Part shown: positions 16,812-26,185 of the stretch, one piece after another | Numbering within the stretch: position 1 is the stretch's first letter | How the letters are laid out: every line of letters starts with the position of its first letter | DNA from: Planctomycetota bacterium | GTDB lineage: Bacteria; Planctomycetota; Planctomycetia; Planctomycetales; Planctomycetaceae | Length of the DNA: 33,358 bases | NCBI GenBank assembly: GCA_027618475.1 | Contig: JAQCEJ010000057.1 | Location: 1-33,358 of the forward strand | Reading direction: 5' to 3' | Notes under the pieces: generated by a model | Told to the model about the DNA's origin: nothing | Databases searched by the model: none | The model's input: only the letters and a program-made list of their open reading frames with translations | Translations under genes and position numbers: made by a program

Positions 16812-18209
16812 ATGGTTTTGCTTCGTCGCTGTTTTCACTTCGCGTTCAATCTCGGGTTACTTGGCTTGATGTTTAATGTAGCGAACATCGCGGAAGCCGA
16901 TGACAAAACCACGCGGCATGTCATCGTGATCAGCGTTGATGGCTTACCCGCTTATTTATTCGACGATCCCAATGCCTCGATGAAGACGATTCGCGGGCTC
17001 GCCGCGAACGGTGCCGTCGCCGCCGGGATGACGGTGTCGAATCCATCGGTGACGTGGCCGAACCATACGTCGCTGGTCACTGGTGTACGGCCTGAAAAAC
17101 ATGGCGTGCTGTTCAACGGCGTGCTCGAAAAGGCAGGGCCAGGTCTGCCGATTAACGTCAATCCACACAAAACCAAATCAGAACTCGTCCGCGTGCGAAC
17201 TGTTGTTGACGTTGCCCACGAACAAGGACTGCGGACGGCCGGTATCAACTGGCCCTGCACGCGGAATTCCGGGACGCTGGACGTCGATTTCCCCGATTCG
17301 CCCGATACGTTTCAGTTTTCCACGCCGGAATTTCTTGACAGCCTGAAGCAAGCGAATTTGCTCTCCGATGAGATGATCGGCAATTTTACGAAGTACAGCG
17401 TCGTGAAGCGTGATGAAATCTGGACCGATGCAGTTTGCCATGTGATCCGCGAGCAAAAACCGCACCTTGTGTTGTTTCATCCCCTGAATGTCGATGCCGT
17501 CCATCATCGTTATGGACCGCAGACATGGGCTGGGTATTCGGCGGTCGCGTTCGCCGATGCCTGCATTCGTCGAGTGCTGGATGCCGTCGACAATGCGGGG
17601 ATTCGAGACACGACGACGATTTTTGTCGTCTCCGATCATGGATTCAACACGATTCCCAAAACGTTGCAGCCGAATGTGGTTCTTCGTCAAGCGGGATTGT
17701 TGACGGTCGAAGCGAACAAAGTCACCGCCACGCGTGCACATGTCTTTCCCGAAGGAGGGATCGGAATGTTGTACCTCACGGTCCCCGAGAAGAAGGAAGA
17801 AGACCGTAATAAAGTCGTCGAGTTGTTCGGAGGTCTTGAAGGAATCGATTCGATCGTGCTTCCCGATGAATTTGCGAAATACGGTTTACCGCAGCCCGAC
17901 GAGTACGAGCAGATGGCCGATATCATTCTTGTCGCCAAACCAGGTTATGGTTTTTCCGGCACAGCGACCGGCGACGAGTTCGTAATCCCAAGCACCAACG
18001 TGCTTGGTACGCACGGTTTTCTTTCGACCGATCCCAGGATGAATGCCACATTTGTCGTCTCCGGCGCGGGGATCACACCGGGCGTGACATTGCCCGTCAT
18101 CAACAACATCGACGTCGCCCCGACGGTGGCGCGTCTGCTCGGTCTGACGTTGGACGACGTCGACGGCCGTGTGCTGACGGAAGTACTGGATGATTCGAAT
18201 GCGAAGTGA
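16812..18209 (+). CDS. Secreted type I phosphodiesterase/nucleotide pyrophosphatase family protein
   Basis: 465 residues with an N-terminal signal peptide ending near AEA-DD (about residue 30). It belongs to the alkaline phosphatase superfamily, Phosphodiest type (ectonucleotide pyrophosphatase-like). Active-site residues are visible: Asp43 in VISVDGLPAY, the nucleophile Thr81 with Asn84 in SVTWPNHTSLVTG, a D-A-V-H-H pair near 230, VSDHGFN near 276 and GTHGF near 400. These supply the two-zinc site, so it should be catalytically competent on phosphodiesters or phosphonates outside the cytoplasm. AGGAG lies 7 nt upstream of ATG 16812. Its stop codon is separated by one base from the stop of the convergent mscL gene. 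Confidence 0.9.
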   Translation: MVLLRRCFHFAFNLGLLGLMFNVANIAEADDKTTRHVIVISVDGLPAYLFDDPNASMKTIRGLAANGAVAAGMTVSNPSVTWPNHTSLVTGVRPEKHGVLFNGVLEKAGPGLPINVNPHKTKSELVRVRTVVDVAHEQGLRTAGINWPCTRNSGTLDVDFPDSPDTFQFSTPEFLDSLKQANLLSDEMIGNFTKYSVVKRDEIWTDAVCHVIREQKPHLVLFHPLNVDAVHHRYGPQTWAGYSAVAFADACIRRVLDAVDNAGIRDTTTIFVVSDHGFNTIPKTLQPNVVLRQAGLLTVEANKVTATRAHVFPEGGIGMLYLTVPEKKEEDRNKVVELFGGLEGIDSIVLPDEFAKYGLPQPDEYEQMADIILVAKPGYGFSGTATGDEFVIPSTNVLGTHGFLSTDPRMNATFVVSGAGITPGVTLPVINNIDVAPTVARLLGLTLDDVDGRVLTEVLDDSNAK

Positions 18210-18210
18210 T

Positions 18211-18651
18211 TTACACCGTCCGTTCCGTCAACAAATCGCGAATCTCTGTCAGTAGCAGTTGATCTTTCGTAGGGGCAGGGGGTACTGCTGCCGCTTTGGC
18301 TTTGTTTCGCGTCAACCAGCCGAGGAATTTGACGATGAAGATGAACAGCGCGAACGAAACGATCAGAAAGTTGATGATATCGCCGATGAACAGACCGTAC
18401 GGAATTCCCTTTTCGGTCTGAGGGAACTTCAGTTCGAGATAACTCTGTTCGACCGGCATGAGCAGCGTCACCGCGGGCATGATGATGTTCTTGACCAGCG
18501 AATCGATGATTTTCGCAAATGCTCCGCCGATAACCACGCCAACGGCAAGATCGATGACGTTCCCTTTGAATGCGAATTTTTTGAACTCTTCATACAACGA
18601 AAACGTGACGCGTGCGGGATCGACTTCTGACAGTTTATTAAGCGGTTCCAT
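18211..18651 (-). CDS. mscL: Large-conductance mechanosensitive channel MscL
   Basis: 146-residue pentameric membrane channel that opens at high membrane tension and releases solutes on osmotic downshock. The family signature is clear: EEFKKFAFKGNVIDLAVGVVIGGAF with TM1, then KIIDSLVKNIIMPAVTLL, a periplasmic loop, TM2 (IINFLIVSFALFIFIVKFL), and a C-terminal amphipathic helix (KDQLLLTEIRDLL). Compared with the E. coli protein there are roughly 16 extra residues before the first helix. The frame runs upstream to 18714, but ATG 18651 has AGGAGA at 7 nt and gives the normal N-terminus. It lies 67 nt downstream of the SNF2 helicase stop on the same strand. Confidence 0.96.
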   Translation of the reverse strand: MEPLNKLSEVDPARVTFSLYEEFKKFAFKGNVIDLAVGVVIGGAFAKIIDSLVKNIIMPAVTLLMPVEQSYLELKFPQTEKGIPYGLFIGDIINFLIVSFALFIFIVKFLGWLTRNKAKAAAVPPAPTKDQLLLTEIRDLLTERTV

Positions 18652-18718
18652 AAGTGTTCTCCTGCGCTGACTGAGGTAATAACGATTGAGCCCAAAGTGC
18701 GAGCAAGAGAACAAAATG

Positions 18719-21700
18719 TTACGACAAGAGAAGCTCCAGATCCTCAGTGGTCAATTGCTGCAGCAATGAGCTGTTTTCTTCGAGAATGGCATGTGCCAAC
18801 TCTTTTTTCTTGGATTGTAGCTCGGCGATTTTTTCTTCAACGGTATTCCGGCAGATCAGTCGATAGGCGAAGACTTGACGCGTTTGCCCCATGCGGTGCG
18901 CCCGGTCAATCGCCTGACTTTCGGCTGCGGGATTCCACCACGGATCGAGAAGAAACACATAGTCGGCCGCGGTGAGATTCAGACCTAACCCTCCCGCTTT
19001 GAGGCTGATAAGAAAAATACCAACGTCGGGATCGTTCTGGAAGTGTTCGATGCGGGCTTTGCGGTCGCGGGTCTGGCCATCGAGATATTCATAGGTGAGC
19101 TTTCGGTCGTCGAGATGTTTTCTGACGACGGCGAGCAGACTTGTAAACTGTGAAAACACGAGAACTTTATGCCCTTCGTCGATCAACTCAGCGAGATAGG
19201 GGCAAAGGACATCGAGTTTTGCGGAGGGTTCATCAATCTTGGAGTCATCCAGGAGAGCAGGGTGACAAGCGGCCTGGCGCAGCCGCAACAACGCTTCGAG
19301 CACATGAATCTTGGACTTCGAAATTCCCTGATCGCGCACCATCCCTAAAAGCGCCGCGCGGTAATGATCGCGAAGTTCTTCGTATTGAAGCCGTTGTTTT
19401 TTGCCGAGATCGCAGTAAATCGTTTCTTCAATCTTTTCTGGAAGATCGCTGGCAACTTGTTTTTTCGTTCGCCGCAGTATAAATGGACGGAGCGCCTGTT
19501 GCAGCACGCGACGTGACTCGGGGTCTTCCGACTCGGACACATACATTTTAAACAGTGAACTCCGACCGAGCATCCCGGGATTGAGAAACTCGAAGATCGA
19601 CCACAAGTCACCAAGATGGTTTTCGATTGGCGTACCGCTCAGAGCCAGACGATGTTGTGCCTGTAACAACCGCGCAGCTTTGGCTACTTGCGAGTTAGCG
19701 TTCTTAATAATTTGCGCTTCGTCGAGCACGATGTAATCGAACACGAGATCTTTGAGGTATAATATATCTCGACGCATCATGCCGTACGTGGTAAGCACGA
19801 TATCGTGCTTCGGAATCTGATCGCGTAAACTGGTTCGGTCTATTCCTGCGTATTCCATGATCTTGAGATTGGGTGTAAATCGATGACACTCCATACTCCA
19901 ATTGAAAAGCAGCGACTTCGGCACTACAACCAGCGTGGGTATCTTCTTCTTACGACGGGTATATCGGTCTTCCAACAGTGCAAGCAACTGCACGGTCTTG
20001 CCGAGCCCCATGTCGTCGGCGAGACATCCGCCGAAGTGGAAATCCTGAAGAAATTTCAGCCAGCCCAATCCTTCGCGCTGATACGGACGCAATAATCCTT
20101 TGAAGGCCTTTGGTTCTGCAACTGAATCGACCCCGTCGAACTGTTTCAGGCGGTCACGCAGTTCCTGAAATTTTTCGTCATAATCGACAAAGGGTTGAGA
20201 CGAAAGCAATGCGTCAAGTAACCCCGCCTGCGTGGCAGAAAACCTGAGATGCTCTTCCTCAAGAGTTCCCAATCCGCCGAGAAAGCCATATTGCTTGGCC
20301 CATTCTTCGGGGATAAGTCCCAGTGAACCGTCGGCAAGACGGATCGTCGAATCACCTCGCGCAAGTGCCGAAAGCAACTCAGGGAGCTGAATCGATTGCC
20401 CTTCGAAGTTAACGTTGGCATGCAGTTCGAACCAATCAATCCCCGACTGGACTTTGAATTCGACCGGGGTCGGTTGATGCACCGGTTGACCGTCTGCTCG
20501 TACCAACCATCCCTCGGCGAGCAATTCACGAATTGCAGGACCCAGTTCGCGAGCAGGAATTTCGACATCGCCTTCGCGCATCCGCGGTGTATTTTGAATG
20601 CGATGAAATCCTAACCGCTGCAGCACATCCCAAAATTCTTTCTCGGCTTTGCGTCCACGAATCAGACAACGGCCCTCCTCACGCTGTACGATGGCCCATT
20701 GCCGGCTCGATCCGCGAATGACGGTATCGAGATATCGGAATTGGACTTCTCCGATCAGTTTTTCGTTGCGCCAACGAAATCCCTTAGGAGACCGGAGCAC
20801 GAGTTGCGGTGCAGGTTCGGCGATAACCTCATCAAGATGCAACGATTCGGGGAGATCGAGTCTGGGTAACGACGGAATATCGTGCAATCGCTCGACGAGC
20901 GATTCTTCATCGCCGGCCGGAACCTCGATCGGCCCGCTGGAAGTCATCTGTTCCAGCCAAGGAAATGTTCCCATGTCATCAAGCCGAGCGAGATGAGTCC
21001 GGGTGCATACGAATCCCCCCGGAACAACCAGAACAACATTCGGTAAGGGAATTATCGATTCTTCACGTCGTAGTTGTCCCTGCAATATCCACGATCCTTT
21101 GTCGGAATCGAAGATGAGTTGCAGGTTGACTTCGTATGGTACCCCGTCGTCCCACTGTAAAGACGAAGTTTGTTTCTCACTCGCCGATTTCACGCCTCGC
21201 GACTTTTCACGTCGCACTTTTTCGGATCGTTCGGCTTCCTGCGATTCCGTCTCAGACTTGTGTTTATCGTGCAAATAGCACAAACGCCCCGTTTCACAAA
21301 TCAAAGGTACCAACTGCAAACCTAGTTCGTAAGAAATTCGAAACCTGTGCGCCGGGGCCTGAAGTTCGGTCTGCTGCGCATACCAGTTGGTTCGCTCGGG
21401 AACGCCGCCGTATAAATAGCCAAGAATCTGGCGGTCTTGTTCGTCTTCGATCTCAGCGAGTCCGGCGGCACGCAGCTTAAGCGGTTTGAGCTTGCCCCAA
21501 TGACCGTTTGCGCGGCGTTGACGCTGCGACGTCTGCACGACAAGACACCCCGCGGCACGGCTCTCCTCGATATCAATTTCGTAATAGATTTCTCGTTCGC
21601 CGGCCATCGACTTTTGCCCGTCATCCCATGAAAGATCGAGCCGACTGCGAATCTGATCAAGTTTGGCCTCCCATTCTTTGCGCTGCACGACAGCCGCTGT

Positions 21701-22129
21701 TGTTTCGGCAGTTGTCCATGGGATACCTTTCGGCTGATATAGATCGCGACTGTCGTCATCATCGTCGACGTCATACTCGAACGTCTGATCGAAAGACGAA
21801 GACGATCGCCCGGCGACAGCGAACTCGGGGATATGCCCCGGTTTCGGTGTGCCGTTCATCAACTGAGAAGCATCGACGGCAAGAACAGTCGCCCAGATGT
21901 GCTTGCAGGTTGCATCGCTTTGACCGTTATTAGAGCAGTTGCAGAACATTCGCAACTGATCACTTTCACGTGAAAGCTGCGTGTGAAAATCCTGACCGTC
22001 CTTAACGATGCCGCACACCAGATTGGGAGTTACCTGTGTCAGTGCGACACGTTCGGCTTCCCAGTAGGCGGCTCCGCGAAACTTGATATCTCCCCGAAAT
22101 CTGGTCCCCAAGACTTCTGCGAGCGTCAT
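18719..22129 (-). CDS. SWIM zinc-finger SNF2-family helicase
   Basis: 1136-residue DNA-dependent ATPase. A SWIM finger lies at about 63-77 (C-N-C, 9 residues, C-K-H). The long middle part (about 100-660) matches the layout of bacterial SNF2-associated domains, with little recognisable motif content. The SNF2 ATPase core follows: motif I DDMGLGKT near 705, motif II DEAQIIKN, motif III LSGTPIENHLGDLWS, then the second RecA lobe with VFSQFTSLL, the GGLGLNLTAADYVFLLDPWWNPAAE block split across motifs V and VI, and AIDRAHRMGQ. All ATPase residues look intact. Bacterial proteins of this type are thought to remodel nucleoprotein complexes or transcription. ATG 22129 has GAGGAA about 9 nt upstream. 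mscL follows after 67 nt. I see no restriction or defence partners. Confidence 0.93.
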   Translation of the reverse strand: MTLAEVLGTRFRGDIKFRGAAYWEAERVALTQVTPNLVCGIVKDGQDFHTQLSRESDQLRMFCNCSNNGQSDATCKHIWATVLAVDASQLMNGTPKPGHIPEFAVAGRSSSSFDQTFEYDVDDDDDSRDLYQPKGIPWTTAETTAAVVQRKEWEAKLDQIRSRLDLSWDDGQKSMAGEREIYYEIDIEESRAAGCLVVQTSQRQRRANGHWGKLKPLKLRAAGLAEIEDEQDRQILGYLYGGVPERTNWYAQQTELQAPAHRFRISYELGLQLVPLICETGRLCYLHDKHKSETESQEAERSEKVRREKSRGVKSASEKQTSSLQWDDGVPYEVNLQLIFDSDKGSWILQGQLRREESIIPLPNVVLVVPGGFVCTRTHLARLDDMGTFPWLEQMTSSGPIEVPAGDEESLVERLHDIPSLPRLDLPESLHLDEVIAEPAPQLVLRSPKGFRWRNEKLIGEVQFRYLDTVIRGSSRQWAIVQREEGRCLIRGRKAEKEFWDVLQRLGFHRIQNTPRMREGDVEIPARELGPAIRELLAEGWLVRADGQPVHQPTPVEFKVQSGIDWFELHANVNFEGQSIQLPELLSALARGDSTIRLADGSLGLIPEEWAKQYGFLGGLGTLEEEHLRFSATQAGLLDALLSSQPFVDYDEKFQELRDRLKQFDGVDSVAEPKAFKGLLRPYQREGLGWLKFLQDFHFGGCLADDMGLGKTVQLLALLEDRYTRRKKKIPTLVVVPKSLLFNWSMECHRFTPNLKIMEYAGIDRTSLRDQIPKHDIVLTTYGMMRRDILYLKDLVFDYIVLDEAQIIKNANSQVAKAARLLQAQHRLALSGTPIENHLGDLWSIFEFLNPGMLGRSSLFKMYVSESEDPESRRVLQQALRPFILRRTKKQVASDLPEKIEETIYCDLGKKQRLQYEELRDHYRAALLGMVRDQGISKSKIHVLEALLRLRQAACHPALLDDSKIDEPSAKLDVLCPYLAELIDEGHKVLVFSQFTSLLAVVRKHLDDRKLTYEYLDGQTRDRKARIEHFQNDPDVGIFLISLKAGGLGLNLTAADYVFLLDPWWNPAAESQAIDRAHRMGQTRQVFAYRLICRNTVEEKIAELQSKKKELAHAILEENSSLLQQLTTEDLELLLS

Positions 22130-22592
22130 ACCACGTTCCTCATCCGATCGAATCTATCCCGCGTCGTCACAAGAGTCATAAGACTTGATTTCGACTCGGA
22201 TCACGGTCAATGAACCGTGTTGATTGTCATTTCTATTGATAAACCGGCGACCGTAATACATTCCGTGTCGCAACTTCAGACGTTGATTTGCGGGATGAAC
22301 GCCGTTTTGGCCTCCTTACCGCACATCGAAAATCGCCAAATCTGCAGGTTAATACATCTTCAATCTGTTTGACAGTCTCGCGCCCCTGAATCCGCAAATC
22401 TTAGGAGAATCAGTTAATTTATACCGTGCGAAATTCAATTCGATTGAGCACGTGTATCCGACTCCATGTACAGCGTTGGACCTGACCGCTTCGTTTGAAT
22501 CATCAAGGCTGGCCAGAACTATTCCGGTATGCTATAGGAGAACCGGTTAGTGACTTTCAACAACCCGATCTCGTTTAGGTTCCCGTAATTCA
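22130..22592. promoter_or_regulatory. Divergent intergenic region between helicase and LarA-family genes
   Basis: 463 bases without a supported gene. It must hold the promoters of the divergent helicase (-) and LarA-family (+) genes, but I see only weak matches: TTGACA at 22369-22374 without a good -10, and TGCTATAGG near 22530-22540 upstream of the LarA-family gene. A small inverted repeat CACGGT (22202-22207) / ACCGTG (22214-22219) lies about 75 nt ahead of the helicase start and could be in its leader. Confidence 0.35.
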
Positions 22593-23828
22593 ATGACTGC
22601 AAAACTCCCCATACTGTCGGATGCTGACGTCAGCAACTGGTTCGAAAGGGAAATTCCGCTCGATGATTTTCGCGGCCGAAGAGTGCTGGTAATCGTCCCC
22701 GATGCAACGAGAACAGCACCACTCGAATTGTTATTTCCTTTGCTCTATCGGCGACTACGACCGGTTGCACAAAAACTCGATGTGATGGTCGCTCTCGGAA
22801 CTCATCCCCCGATGCCACAGGCATCGATTCAGAAAATGCTCGGCATCACGTCTGACCTGCCTCGCATAAATGAGACACAACTGCTGAATCACGCCTGGGA
22901 CCAACCGTCACAACTCACGACATTGGGAAAACTGACACGCGACGAAACCTCGGCAATTACCAGCGGCGTTCTGGTCGACGAAGTCGCAGTAACCATTAAT
23001 AAAGCGATACTCGACTACGATGTACTACTCGTTCTTGGGCCGGTGTTTCCACATGAAGTGGTCGGTTTTTCCGGTGGGAACAAATACTTCTTTCCGGGGA
23101 TCTCCGGACCAGAGTTGCTAAATTTCTTCCACTGGCTCGGAGCATTAATAACCAACGTAGGCATCATTGGACAGAAGACAACGCCTGTTCGGCAGGTCGT
23201 CGATCGCGCAGCGTCGATGATACCGCAGATTCGCCGTTGTGTGGCATTCGTCGTCAACGCGCAGTGCGAACTTCATGGACTTTCGTTCGGTTCACCTGAA
23301 AACGCGTGGAACGACGCGGCCGATCTTTCGGCCCAAGTCCATATCGTGCGGGTCGCCCGCCCCTTTCGTCAGGTGCTTTCATGTGCTCCACCAATGTACG
23401 ATGAAGTCTGGGTCGCCGGTAAATGTATGTATAAACTCGAACCAGTCGTTGCCGACGGAGGTGAACTCATCATTTATGCCCCTCATCTACGTGAAATTTC
23501 GGTGACGCATGGCACGTTGATTGAGAAGGTCGGGTACCATGTCCGCGATTATTTCACAAAACAATGGGAAAATTTCAAAGACATACCATGGGGCGTACTT
23601 GCCCACTCGACGCACGTTCGCGGCTCGGGAACGTACGACAACGGCGTTGAGCATCCACGTGTGCAAGTGACGCTGGCCACACAAATTCCGCGTGATGTTT
23701 GCGAACGAATCAACCTCGGTTACCGGGATCCGGCGACTATTAACGTCAAAGATTTCGCCGACCGTGAAGACGAAGGAATCTTGCTCGTTCGTAAAGCCGG
23801 CGAGCAGCTTTACCGATTGGAACAGTGA
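22593..23828 (+). CDS. LarA-family (nickel-pincer) racemase-like protein
   Basis: 411-residue member of the lactate racemase catalytic-subunit family (DUF2088). Residues that bind the nickel-pincer nucleotide cofactor in Lactiplantibacillus LarA appear conserved in order and spacing: Asp37-Arg40 (VPDATRTAP), GTH at 69-71, His100 (LLNHAW), His154 and Lys164 (PHEVVGFSGGNKYFFPG), and His180 sixteen residues after the lysine, as in LarA. It should therefore be an active 2-hydroxyacid racemase or epimerase, but LarA homologues act on diverse hydroxyacids, so I give no gene symbol. No larB, larC or larE cofactor-synthesis gene is in the window. ATG 22593 has only a weak ribosome site. The phosphatase gene follows after about 50 nt. 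Confidence 0.85.
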   Translation: MTAKLPILSDADVSNWFEREIPLDDFRGRRVLVIVPDATRTAPLELLFPLLYRRLRPVAQKLDVMVALGTHPPMPQASIQKMLGITSDLPRINETQLLNHAWDQPSQLTTLGKLTRDETSAITSGVLVDEVAVTINKAILDYDVLLVLGPVFPHEVVGFSGGNKYFFPGISGPELLNFFHWLGALITNVGIIGQKTTPVRQVVDRAASMIPQIRRCVAFVVNAQCELHGLSFGSPENAWNDAADLSAQVHIVRVARPFRQVLSCAPPMYDEVWVAGKCMYKLEPVVADGGELIIYAPHLREISVTHGTLIEKVGYHVRDYFTKQWENFKDIPWGVLAHSTHVRGSGTYDNGVEHPRVQVTLATQIPRDVCERINLGYRDPATINVKDFADREDEGILLVRKAGEQLYRLEQ

Positions 23829-23879
23829 ATGCACTGTCAACAGGTTTTCATTTCAAGATTAACCTCATAGTTGAGAAAA

Positions 23880-24686
23880 ATGGACCAGCAAGAACTTCAA
23901 CAACGACTCGAATTTGCTTTGAGAATAACCGCAGAAGCCGAAGTTTTTATTCTGCAGCATTATCAGAGTACTTTGTTATCAGTCGACTGGAAGGCCGATC
24001 GGTCTCCCGTAACTGTCGCCGATCGGGGAGCCGAGGAATTGCTGCGTGAGCGGATCACCAGGGAGTTTCCTCAAGATGGCGTGCTCGGCGAAGAATTCGG
24101 CGAAACGGCGTCAAAAAACGGCTGCCATTGGATTCTTGACCCCATCGACGGGACAAAATCGTTCATGCACGGCGTTCCATTATTTGGAACATTGCTCGCT
24201 CTGGAAGTCGATGGTAACTCCGTGCTCGGGATTAATCGTTTTCCGGCGCTAGGGGAAATTGTATACGCTGCTGATGGACTCGGCGCATGGTGGCAAATGA
24301 GAGACGGGACGACACGCCCGGCGAAAGTAAACACCGTTGGGAACCTCTCAGACGCGCTCGTATGTATGACGACGTTCACACGATGGGATAAACTCGGATG
24401 TCAACCGGCATTCGACGCGTTGACCTCATATACGCGGCTCTCCCGTGGATGGGGGGACTGCTATGGCTACGCCCTCGTTGCCACCGGTCGCGCCGAAATT
24501 ATGGTCGACCCGATCCTCAACCCCTGGGACGCTGCCCCTATGATTCCGATCCTCAAAGAGGCAGGGGGATTCTACGTTGACTGGAACGGCAACTCGTCGA
24601 TCTATTCCGGTCAAGGTGTAGCGGTGAATTCGTTATTGAAAGAGCAGGTACTGGAAGTCCTCAGGCCTTTTGCCAGCTCGAAGTAA
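23880..24686 (+). CDS. Inositol-monophosphatase family phosphatase (histidinol-phosphatase-like)
   Basis: 268-residue Mg-dependent phosphatase of the IMPase/FBPase superfamily. Metal-binding motifs are intact: GEEFGE near 74-79, DPIDGTKSF near 90-98, and the C-terminal NPWDAAP motif. GTLLALEVDG and the GWGDCYGY segment resemble the HisN-type histidinol-phosphatase branch, so histidinol phosphate, inositol phosphate or another sugar phosphate are all possible substrates. It is soluble and cytoplasmic. The frame includes a TTG at 23871 three codons upstream; ATG 23880 is the more usual choice. It lies about 50 nt after the LarA-family gene on the same strand, so cotranscription is likely, although no biochemical link between the two is obvious. 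Confidence 0.88.
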   Translation: MDQQELQQRLEFALRITAEAEVFILQHYQSTLLSVDWKADRSPVTVADRGAEELLRERITREFPQDGVLGEEFGETASKNGCHWILDPIDGTKSFMHGVPLFGTLLALEVDGNSVLGINRFPALGEIVYAADGLGAWWQMRDGTTRPAKVNTVGNLSDALVCMTTFTRWDKLGCQPAFDALTSYTRLSRGWGDCYGYALVATGRAEIMVDPILNPWDAAPMIPILKEAGGFYVDWNGNSSIYSGQGVAVNSLLKEQVLEVLRPFASSK

Positions 24687-24817
24687 AGTCGACGTGTCAA
24701 ATACGAATGTCGCTCTTTGACAAGATCGAAAGACCCGCGTAACAAAGTCTATCACTAATCATCATTCGAACTTCGACATCTGACCGAATTTCTGACTTAC
24801 ATTTGACCTCACCGATA

Positions 24818-24826
24818 TGTTATTAT
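24818..24826 (+). promoter_or_regulatory. Candidate extended -10 promoter of the Gfo/Idh-lyase operon
   Basis: TGT-TATTAT: a TGn extension directly before a -10 box matching consensus at 5 of 6 positions, about 60 nt upstream of the oxidoreductase ATG. No good -35 at 17 nt is seen (a TTGACC lies only 12 nt upstream). The surrounding sequence is AT-rich. Confidence 0.3.
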
Positions 24827-24843
24827 GAAAGCTCAAAAATTGA

Positions 24844-24857
24844 TGTGTTATAACACA
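24844..24857. promoter_or_regulatory. Perfect 14-bp palindrome, likely operator
   Basis: TGTGTTATAACACA is an exact inverted repeat with no spacer, starting 42 nt upstream of the Gfo/Idh start codon and just downstream of the candidate -10 box. The absence of a loop makes an RNA hairpin unlikely and a dimeric repressor or activator site more plausible. Confidence 0.45.
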
Positions 24858-24885
24858 AACTTTCTTTACTTGGGAGCACAAGAGG

Positions 24886-26184
24886 ATGGCCGAACAAACA
24901 CGTACAGGCTCTAGTAATCGCCGAGAATTCATACAAAAGGGTGCGGTCGCGACGATGGCTGGTCTTGCCTTGAGTTCGAGCCTGCAATCGACGGCTCATG
25001 CCGCAGGAAGCGACATCATAAGAATCGGTCTTGTAGGATGCGGTGGACGAGGTACTGGAGCGGCTGCGCAGGCACTTGCCGCTGATCCTCAAAACCAACT
25101 GGTGGCGATGGGGGATACGTTCGGTGATCAGGTAGAGAATTCGTTGAAGAATCTCAAAGAGTCGTCCGGGGCCGGCGATCGTATTCTTGTTGACAAAGCT
25201 CATCAATTCGTCGGTTTCGATGCCTACAAAGGTGTGATCGACAGTTGCGATGTGGTACTGCTGGCGACACCGCCGCACTTCCGACCGGCTCACCTCAAGT
25301 ACGCTGTCGAAAAAGGAAAGCACGTCTTCGCCGAGAAACCGATCGCCGTCGACGCTCCCGGTTGCCGCAGTGTGATGGAAACGAGCAAACTCGCTGCTGA
25401 AAAAGGGCTCGCGCTGGTTTCCGGTCTCTGCTGGCGCTATCACAATGGGATGCGAGCGACATTCCAGCAATTACACGAAGGCACTGCGGGGGATATCGTC
25501 GCCATGCAATGCAGCTATAACACGCAAGGGTTGTGGACACGCCCCCGTCAGGAAAGCTGGAGCGACATGGAATGGCAGGTGCGTAACTGGCTGTATTTCA
25601 CTTGGCTTTCGGGTGATTTCAATGTCGAACAGCATGTTCACAGCCTCGATAAACTGGGCTGGGCCATGAACGATGAAACACCGATTATGGCCAGCGGCAC
25701 CGGTGGAAGACAAACGCGAATCGCCCCGGAATACGGCCACGTGTACGATCACTTCTCCGTAGTCTACGAATACGCGAACGGAGTGAAAGCCTTTGCCCGT
25801 TGCCGTCAACAGGATGGCTGCGAGAACGACGTCTCCGACCACATCTACTGCACGAAAGGGCGTGTCGATATTTTCAAGCACCGGATTCACGACCTCGACG
25901 GAAAAGTGATCTGGAAGTTCGAAGGCAAGAACAACAACATGTACCAGACCGAGCACGATGAACTCTTCGCCAGTATTCGTGCCGGCCAGCCGATCAACAA
26001 CGGAGAGTACATGACAAAAAGCACGATGCTGGCAATCATCGGGCGCATGTCGGCATATACAGGACGCGACATCACCTGGGAACAGGCCTGGAATTCGACC
26101 GAAGATCTTACGCCTCCCTCTTACGAATGGGGACCGCTCTCGGTTGCTCCTGTCGCGATGCCGGGTGTGACGCAGTTTACGTGA
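24886..26184 (+). CDS. Tat-exported Gfo/Idh/MocA-family oxidoreductase
   Basis: 432 residues. A twin-arginine signal (N-R-R-E-F-I-Q at 11-17 plus a hydrophobic stretch ending AHA) indicates export in folded form with bound NAD(P). The Rossmann motif follows (IRIGLVGCGGRGTGAA, 46-60) and the EKP motif with the conserved lysine at about 151. The catalytic region contains LSGDFNVEQHVHSLDKLGW, and the C-terminal half is the alpha/beta GFO_IDH_MocA_C-like domain. Planctomycetes carry many such exported paralogues; they act on sugars or sugar derivatives, with unknown substrates in most cases. GGGAG sits 9 nt upstream of ATG 24886. The isocitrate-lyase-family gene starts 1 nt after the stop, so the two form an operon. 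A perfect palindrome lies upstream. Confidence 0.92.
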   Translation: MAEQTRTGSSNRREFIQKGAVATMAGLALSSSLQSTAHAAGSDIIRIGLVGCGGRGTGAAAQALAADPQNQLVAMGDTFGDQVENSLKNLKESSGAGDRILVDKAHQFVGFDAYKGVIDSCDVVLLATPPHFRPAHLKYAVEKGKHVFAEKPIAVDAPGCRSVMETSKLAAEKGLALVSGLCWRYHNGMRATFQQLHEGTAGDIVAMQCSYNTQGLWTRPRQESWSDMEWQVRNWLYFTWLSGDFNVEQHVHSLDKLGWAMNDETPIMASGTGGRQTRIAPEYGHVYDHFSVVYEYANGVKAFARCRQQDGCENDVSDHIYCTKGRVDIFKHRIHDLDGKVIWKFEGKNNNMYQTEHDELFASIRAGQPINNGEYMTKSTMLAIIGRMSAYTGRDITWEQAWNSTEDLTPPSYEWGPLSVAPVAMPGVTQFT

Positions 26185-26185
26185 T

